From NCBI GenBank assembly GCA_030655095.1, contig JAURWF010000034.1, forward strand, positions 1 to 8,900: a stretch of DNA of 8,900 bases. The letters are read 5' to 3'. Both the position numbers and the translations under genes were made by a program. How positions within the stretch are numbered: the stretch's first letter is position 1; each line of letters begins with the position of its first letter. A model generated the notes under the pieces. It worked only from the letters and a program-made list of their open reading frames with translations. It ran no database searches and was not told where the DNA came from. Below are positions 4,465 through 8,900 of the stretch, in pieces. This stretch comes from a bacterium (GTDB lineage: Bacteria > Patescibacteriota > Patescibacteriia > Patescibacteriales > GWC2-42-12).

Positions 4465-6897
4465 ATGGCAGAAAAAAAAGCGACAACAACAAAATCATTA
4501 ATCAACACTAATGTGTTTGATGTTATTATTGGCGGTATTTTAATGTTAATATTCTTTTTGTGTCCATTATTTTTTACAGGCTTAACTGCGCAAGCAGTCG
4601 GGTTTGAAAAAATGACTTTGTTTTATTTTTTAGTTTTATTAGGCGTAGTTGTTTGGGCAACTAAGGGAATTGTTGGAGGTGAATTAAATTTAAAACGAAC
4701 ACCATTGGACATTCCGATTTTGGCATTGCTTGTAACTTTTATTATCTCAACTATTTTATCTGTTAATTCTCAAATTAGTTTAGTCGGTTCTTATGAAAAT
4801 TCCGCGAAGAGTTTGATTGCTGTTATTATTTATATTCTATTTTATTATCTTTTAGTTAACAATATTGATATTAAAAAAATTAAATTAATATTTTGGTCAT
4901 TAATTGCTTCAGCTTCATTGATCACTATTTATTCTTTATTGCAAATTTTTGGTTTATTTGTTTTGCCTTTTTCTTTTACTAAAGTTGCTAATTTTAATCC
5001 GTTAGGAACTGTTGGTGGACTAACGACTTTTTTAACAATTGTTTTGCCATTATTTGTTGTTGGAGCGACGCAATTAAAAGAAATTCATCCTAATTTTAAT
5101 AATAAAATTATTTGCAATATAGTTAAAGGCGTATTAATCGCTTTAACTTTGATTAGTTTATTTACATTGGTTATGCTAAATGGTTTTACTTTTTGGTCAG
5201 CTGCTATTGTTGGCATAGTAATTGTTTTAATGTTTTTCTTGTCTAAAGTTATTAAAATTTTTAATTCAAATATTATTATACCAGTTATTGTTTTTGCATT
5301 ATTGATAATTTTTTTGGTTTTAGGTAATTTTAATATTGTAAATTTAAATTTACCGACTGAAGTTGGTTTGTCACGTTTATCTTCATGGCAAATAGCTAAA
5401 TCAAGTATTGTTAAAGATCCATTTTTTGGTTCTGGGTTATCAACTTTTGATTACAGTTTCTCTCATTATAAAAATGCTAATTTTAATAATTCCCTACTAT
5501 GGAATGTTCGTTTTGATAGCTCAGCAGGCATCTTATTTGAATTAATGTCTACTGTTGGTGGACTAGGAACATTAGCTTTTGTTTTGATAGTTTTAATAGC
5601 TTTATCAATTTCTTTTATTAGTTTAATCAAAAATAGCGCTATTAAAAACAATACCAGTGATCTACAATCAATATTATTAGCGTTATTTGCTAGTTTTGTT
5701 ACCATAATTGTTTTAGCTTTATTATTTAGCTTAAGTAGTTCTTTGATTTTAATTTCAGTAATTATTGCTACTTTAACAATTTCAGTGTCAATCGTAACAT
5801 ATCCTGAACGATTTCAGGACATTTCTTTAACCTTTAGAGCCTCACCTAAATATGCTTTAGCTTTAGCTGCAATTTTTTTAACTATTAGCGCAGGAGTGGT
5901 TATTCTATTTACCACTGGTGTTAAAATGTATTTAGCTGATGTTTATGCTATGAAGTCTGTAAAAACAACTAACTTAGATCAAAAAATTAATTATTTGACT
6001 AAATCTGCTCAGCTAGCGCCTTATCGTGATATTTATTATATTAGCTTGGCTAATAATTATATGGCTAGAGCTAATCAAGAAGCTACTGGTGAAAAAAATC
6101 AATCGATTATTGAAGGTGCTTTAAGTTCAGCTATAGATAACGGTAAAAAAGCAGTAGAAATCGCTCCTAATAGTGTAGTAAATAATGAAGCTTTGGCATT
6201 AATTTATGAAAATGCATCTTTTTATACTCGCGGAGCATGGGAATGGGCAGAAAATTTGTATAAAAAAACAGCTGAGCTTGAGCCTAATAGTCCTGTACCA
6301 TATTTAAGAATAGCTTTAATTAATATGGCGCGAGCTAATGCTGAAACTGATAAAGACGAACAAGCTAATTATATTAATGAGGCAATTAAAAAATATGATG
6401 AGGCTATAGCTAAAAAGAATGATTTTGATGCAGCATATTATGGAAAAGGCGTTGCTTATGAAAAATTAGGAAAATTAGATGATGCTATTGAACAATTAAA
6501 AAAAGCTGTTATTGTGACAAAAAGTAATGTTAATTATCGTTTTGAATTAGGTAGAATGTTTTTTAATCGTGGTGTTTCTAAGCCTAGCCTAGAACAAAAT
6601 GCTGTCGCAGATATTACTAAAGGATATAATAAAGAAGGGGATTTAAGTGTTAAACCTGATCAGGCAATCGGCGGAGCAGTTGTTATGAATGATGATTTAA
6701 AAAGTTCTGAACAGCTTTTGCTAAGTATTATTCAAGTTTATCCAAGCCATGTTAATGCTATTTATAGTTTAGCTTTGCTTTACCAAAAAGTTGGAGATAT
6801 AGCAAGCGCTAAGACAATGATATCATCACTTTTTGCAAATTTAACTGATCAAACATCAATAGATGCAGTTAAACAGCAGTTTGTTGGACTGTATTAA
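4465..6897 (+). CDS. O-antigen ligase/polymerase-like (Wzy_C) membrane protein with C-terminal TPR domain
   Basis: This is an 810-aa fusion. Residues 17-490 hold about a dozen hydrophobic helices (for example 17-41, 50-69, 82-100, 116-132, 139-170, 182-201, 220-259, 270-288, 355-388, 400-446, 463-487). The segment at 303-332 (SRLSSWQIAKSSIVKDPF, then FGSGLSTFDYSF) has the R-x-x-x-W and P-(F)-G-x-G-x-x-x-F pattern of Wzy_C proteins, which ligate or polymerise lipid-linked glycans at the outer face of the membrane. Residues about 500-795 are TPR helices: AIDNGKKAVEIAPNS, AENLYKKTAELEPNSP, AIKKYDEAIAKKNDFDAAYY, AIEQLKKAV and a final ALLYQKVGDIASAKTMI. These probably bind partner proteins. This combination is common in CPR genomes. 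The exact substrate (surface polysaccharide or protein glycosylation) cannot be told, and no other glycan genes are in view. The ATG has no SD. No clear terminator follows. Confidence 0.85.
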   Translation: MAEKKATTTKSLINTNVFDVIIGGILMLIFFLCPLFFTGLTAQAVGFEKMTLFYFLVLLGVVVWATKGIVGGELNLKRTPLDIPILALLVTFIISTILSVNSQISLVGSYENSAKSLIAVIIYILFYYLLVNNIDIKKIKLIFWSLIASASLITIYSLLQIFGLFVLPFSFTKVANFNPLGTVGGLTTFLTIVLPLFVVGATQLKEIHPNFNNKIICNIVKGVLIALTLISLFTLVMLNGFTFWSAAIVGIVIVLMFFLSKVIKIFNSNIIIPVIVFALLIIFLVLGNFNIVNLNLPTEVGLSRLSSWQIAKSSIVKDPFFGSGLSTFDYSFSHYKNANFNNSLLWNVRFDSSAGILFELMSTVGGLGTLAFVLIVLIALSISFISLIKNSAIKNNTSDLQSILLALFASFVTIIVLALLFSLSSSLILISVIIATLTISVSIVTYPERFQDISLTFRASPKYALALAAIFLTISAGVVILFTTGVKMYLADVYAMKSVKTTNLDQKINYLTKSAQLAPYRDIYYISLANNYMARANQEATGEKNQSIIEGALSSAIDNGKKAVEIAPNSVVNNEALALIYENASFYTRGAWEWAENLYKKTAELEPNSPVPYLRIALINMARANAETDKDEQANYINEAIKKYDEAIAKKNDFDAAYYGKGVAYEKLGKLDDAIEQLKKAVIVTKSNVNYRFELGRMFFNRGVSKPSLEQNAVADITKGYNKEGDLSVKPDQAIGGAVVMNDDLKSSEQLLLSIIQVYPSHVNAIYSLALLYQKVGDIASAKTMISSLFANLTDQTSIDAVKQQFVGLY

Positions 6898-7003
6898 AAG
6901 ACAATTTATTGATAGGGTTAACTATATTTATTCATAAAATATTTTTATTTATTTTTAATAAAAATTTTAATATAAAAATTTAATAAACTTAATTAAGGCA
7001 AAA

Positions 7004-7069
7004 ATGAATTTCCAGAAAATTAGGGGGCTGGGTGATTTTTTTATGTCTAAAAAAAATTATGAGGACTAA
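7004..7069 (+). CDS. Possible 21-codon leader ORF overlapping the adhesin start
   Basis: An ATG at 7004 has AAGG (6995-6998) five bases upstream, the only clear SD for any plus-strand gene in the window. It encodes MNFQKIRGLGDFFMSKKNYE plus D and stops at TAA 7067-7069, overlapping the next gene's ATG (7059) by 11 nt. It may be a leader peptide for translational coupling. Alternatively it is the true start of the downstream gene in another frame: removing one A from the A8 run at 7049-7056 would fuse it as ...FFMSKKIMRTNLVLG.... Confidence 0.4.
   Translation: MNFQKIRGLGDFFMSKKNYED
7049..7056 (+). other. A8 homopolymer at the junction of two overlapping frames
   Basis: Eight consecutive A bases lie in the overlap zone between the SD-preceded ORF at 7004 and the signal-peptide ORF at 7059. 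Loss of one A by DNA slippage, polymerase stuttering or sequencing error would join the two frames into one longer N-terminus. It therefore decides which start is real. Confidence 0.5.
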
Positions 7070-8900
7070 TCTTGTGCTTGGGGTTGTTTCAAAAAGAATA
7101 TCTAAAAAGATATTCTTGTTATTGACCGCATTTTTTTTAATTGGAGGTTTTTTTGTTGTTAAAATGGCTTTTGCTGAGCCTATTTTTTCTGTTGTAGCAA
7201 CAACTGAAGCTGTTGATGTTGGACAAATAAAAGATTTAACTTTTAATATAACAAAAGCAGAAGGTGGAACAGCACTAAAGACAATTGCTATTAGTGAGGT
7301 TGGTACTGGATTTTCCAGTCCCACATCAATTGTTTGTCCTGAAGGTTGGAGTGTAATTCCAGCTATGCCACCAATAGTAAACGGCTATGTTTGTAATGAT
7401 CCTACTAATGTAGGATTAGACTCGGCTAGCGTTACTTTAAAAGGTATGATTGCCCCTACTTCTGCTGGAGTTAAAAATTTTTCTGTAAGCGCTATTAATA
7501 CAGGTAGTGAGCCAAAGACAGAAAATGTTAAGACTCAGATTACAGTAAAAGATTTAAAAGCAATAGCAACTATTTTACCAGTAACTACTAATATTAATCA
7601 AGAACGTACTTATACTTTAAATTTAACAAATAGTTCAGTTGATCCCGCTGATAATATTACTCAAATTAATGGCACATTAGCAGGTTTTGATATTACGGCT
7701 TGTTCAGCTGTTGACTGGACAACTTGTATACTTACTGGAAGTTCTTTTATTTTAAGTGGTGGTTCATTTGCGTCAGCAAGTTCAGTTGATATTTCTATTA
7801 TTGCTAAAGCTCCTGCAAATTCTGGTTCACAAAATGTAAATGCTCAAATTACAGGTGCTTTAGGTGGCACAGCAAATGCAACTATTAGTCAAAACATTAT
7901 TCAAGTTCAAATGCCAGCTAATTTAACAACTGGCGATTTAACTTCAGACCAAGCTTATATTTCTAAAAATAGCGGAGCTATTAACAGCACAACTATTTCT
8001 ACGAACATTACAAATAGTGGACAAGCAACAGCTAATGCTTTAGTAAAAACTTTAACAATTAAAGATAGTTTAGATGTTGATATTAGTAATCAATTTGTTA
8101 TTACAGAAACAACCGCTACTACTACTGAAATTTTAGGCAGTGAAACAAAAACACTTTTTTGGACTATTGTTGCTGGTGCAAGCACTAGTATAGAGAATTT
8201 AGTTAAGGCTGAAATTTCTGTTAATTATAATGATGTTAATACGGGGAAAACTAGTCTAGTAACTAAAATTAATAACCAAATTTTTACAGTTGACAATACT
8301 GCGCCTATTATAGTTTCTCATGTTGATGAAACCGCTGAAGCGACAGGAGCTTTCGGTGCTATTGTTGGATATACAGCTCCTAGCGCAATTGATAATATAG
8401 ATAGTTCTGTTGTTATTTCTTCTTGTTCTCCTATTTCTGGCTCTACATTTAGTATTGGCAGCACGACAATAACTTGTGTGTCTTCGGATAAAGCAGGCAA
8501 TGTAGCAACGCCAGTATTATTTGCGATTAATGTTGTAGACACGACAGCGCCTATTATTATTATGAAAGGTGATTTATTAATTAATATTGAATACGGAGCA
8601 ACTTATATAGATAGTGGAGCAAGCGCTTCTGATATTGTTGATCCTTCAGTTTTAGTGATTGCTAGCGGCACTGTTGATACTCTTGTCCTTGGAACTTATA
8701 AAATAACTTATGATGCTATTGATACTCATAATAATAATGCTACACAAATTGTTCGTACTATTAATGTAGTTAAAAAAGCCATAATAATCACAGCAAATGC
8801 ACAAACTAAAACTTATGGCGAAATTGATCCAATTTTAACATATTCTGATCCAGCTTTAATTGGCACAGATACTTTAACTGGTACAACTAGTAGAGCTGTT
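7059..8900 (+). CDS. Secreted multidomain adhesin-like protein (HYR, DUF5011-like, MBG-like), 3' end outside window
   Basis: The frame is open from ATG 7059 to the window end (614 codons, no stop). Residues 1-39 form a signal peptide: basic SKRISKK, a hydrophobic core (19-34) and a likely cleavage after AFA. Residues 40-405 are Ser/Thr/Asn-rich, beta-sandwich-like repeats with two close cysteine pairs (C92/C112, C215/C223) that may form disulfides. Residues about 410-494 match the hyalin-repeat (HYR) style: DNTAPIIV, a DN(I)D motif, C456 and TTITCVSSDKAGN with C473. Residues about 495-570 (TTAPII, Y-x-DSGASASDIVD, GTYKITYDAIDTHNN) resemble DUF5011 Ig-like domains. From 573, KAIIITANAQTKTYGEIDP is the start of an MBG-type domain. 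Such modules build long extracellular stalks in adhesion or surface layers. Cell-wall or membrane anchoring would be in the missing C-terminus. The start has no SD of its own; see the overlapping leader ORF. Confidence 0.85.
   Translation, partial: MRTNLVLGVVSKRISKKIFLLLTAFFLIGGFFVVKMAFAEPIFSVVATTEAVDVGQIKDLTFNITKAEGGTALKTIAISEVGTGFSSPTSIVCPEGWSVIPAMPPIVNGYVCNDPTNVGLDSASVTLKGMIAPTSAGVKNFSVSAINTGSEPKTENVKTQITVKDLKAIATILPVTTNINQERTYTLNLTNSSVDPADNITQINGTLAGFDITACSAVDWTTCILTGSSFILSGGSFASASSVDISIIAKAPANSGSQNVNAQITGALGGTANATISQNIIQVQMPANLTTGDLTSDQAYISKNSGAINSTTISTNITNSGQATANALVKTLTIKDSLDVDISNQFVITETTATTTEILGSETKTLFWTIVAGASTSIENLVKAEISVNYNDVNTGKTSLVTKINNQIFTVDNTAPIIVSHVDETAEATGAFGAIVGYTAPSAIDNIDSSVVISSCSPISGSTFSIGSTTITCVSSDKAGNVATPVLFAINVVDTTAPIIIMKGDLLINIEYGATYIDSGASASDIVDPSVLVIASGTVDTLVLGTYKITYDAIDTHNNNATQIVRTINVVKKAIIITANAQTKTYGEIDPILTYSDPALIGTDTLTGTTSRAV

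Noticed and set aside
5466..5705. Minus-strand 79-codon frame
   Set aside because: Lies wholly inside the Wzy/WaaL-like gene with no signals of its own; antisense shadow.
6898..7003. Terminator after the Wzy/WaaL-like gene or a promoter for the adhesin
   Set aside because: Only A/T-only weak pairings and a TTGATA (6909-6914) without a properly spaced -10 box; not distinguishable from AT-rich background.
6989..7324. Minus-strand 111-codon frame
   Set aside because: Antisense to the adhesin signal peptide and first domain; no SD and no recognisable product.
8318..8542. Minus-strand 74-codon frame
   Set aside because: Antisense to the HYR domain of the adhesin; shadow of its Ser/Thr/Ala-rich codons.
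7059..8900. Recoded TGA (Gracilibacteria-type code)
   Set aside because: No long frame in the window contains an internal TGA. TGA is used once as a plausible stop and glycine is encoded by normal GGN codons.

Overview
The window is very AT-rich and reads like a fragment of a reduced bacterial genome of the Candidate Phyla Radiation (Patescibacteria) type. This is inferred from the low GC, the mostly weak ribosome-binding sites, the O-antigen-ligase/TPR membrane protein, the large Ig-like surface proteins and the tgt variant; there is no rRNA or other marker to confirm it. TGA and TAA both act as ordinary stops, so the TGA-as-glycine code of some CPR lineages is not supported.

Layout, left to right. 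(1) 1-277: no gene. It holds a palindromic repeat, a 28-bp tandem array grown from that repeat's right arm, and a 19-bp direct repeat abutting the first gene. (2) 278-2242 (+): a single-pass membrane protein with four predicted extracellular Ig/DUF11-like repeats. (3) 2247-3000 (-): a compact unit that is convergent to gene 1 and divergent from tgt. It has a TTGACA/TATATT promoter, an operator-like dyad, an unrecognised 101-aa protein with a near-perfect Shine-Dalgarno, two candidate very basic small proteins (45 and 35 aa), three hairpins and an intrinsic terminator. (4) 2994-4374 (+): a divergent promoter, a repeat-built leader (palindrome plus twelve 9-nt units), then tgt. This Tgt keeps its catalytic residues but appears to lack all four zinc ligands and part of the base-recognition loop, and it carries an in-frame palindromic repeat insertion. 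(5) 4465-6897 (+): an O-antigen ligase/polymerase-like multi-pass protein with a TPR tail. (6) 7004-8900 (+): a 21-codon leader ORF overlapping a secreted multidomain adhesin-like protein (HYR, DUF5011-like and MBG-like modules) that runs off the right edge.

Three of the genes (the Ig-repeat protein, the Wzy/WaaL-like protein and the adhesin) point to cell-surface construction. Tgt is a tRNA-modification enzyme by family. The minus-strand unit is the most gene-signal-dense and least explained part of the window: it uses canonical promoter and SD signals that its neighbours lack, which suggests strong expression or a separate origin.

Palindromic repeats with a shared (A/C)(A/T/C)(T/C)GACA-type end occur at three places (70-99, 3063-3097, and inverted inside tgt at 4102-4131). 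Two of them keep the same hairpin plan with compensatory base changes.
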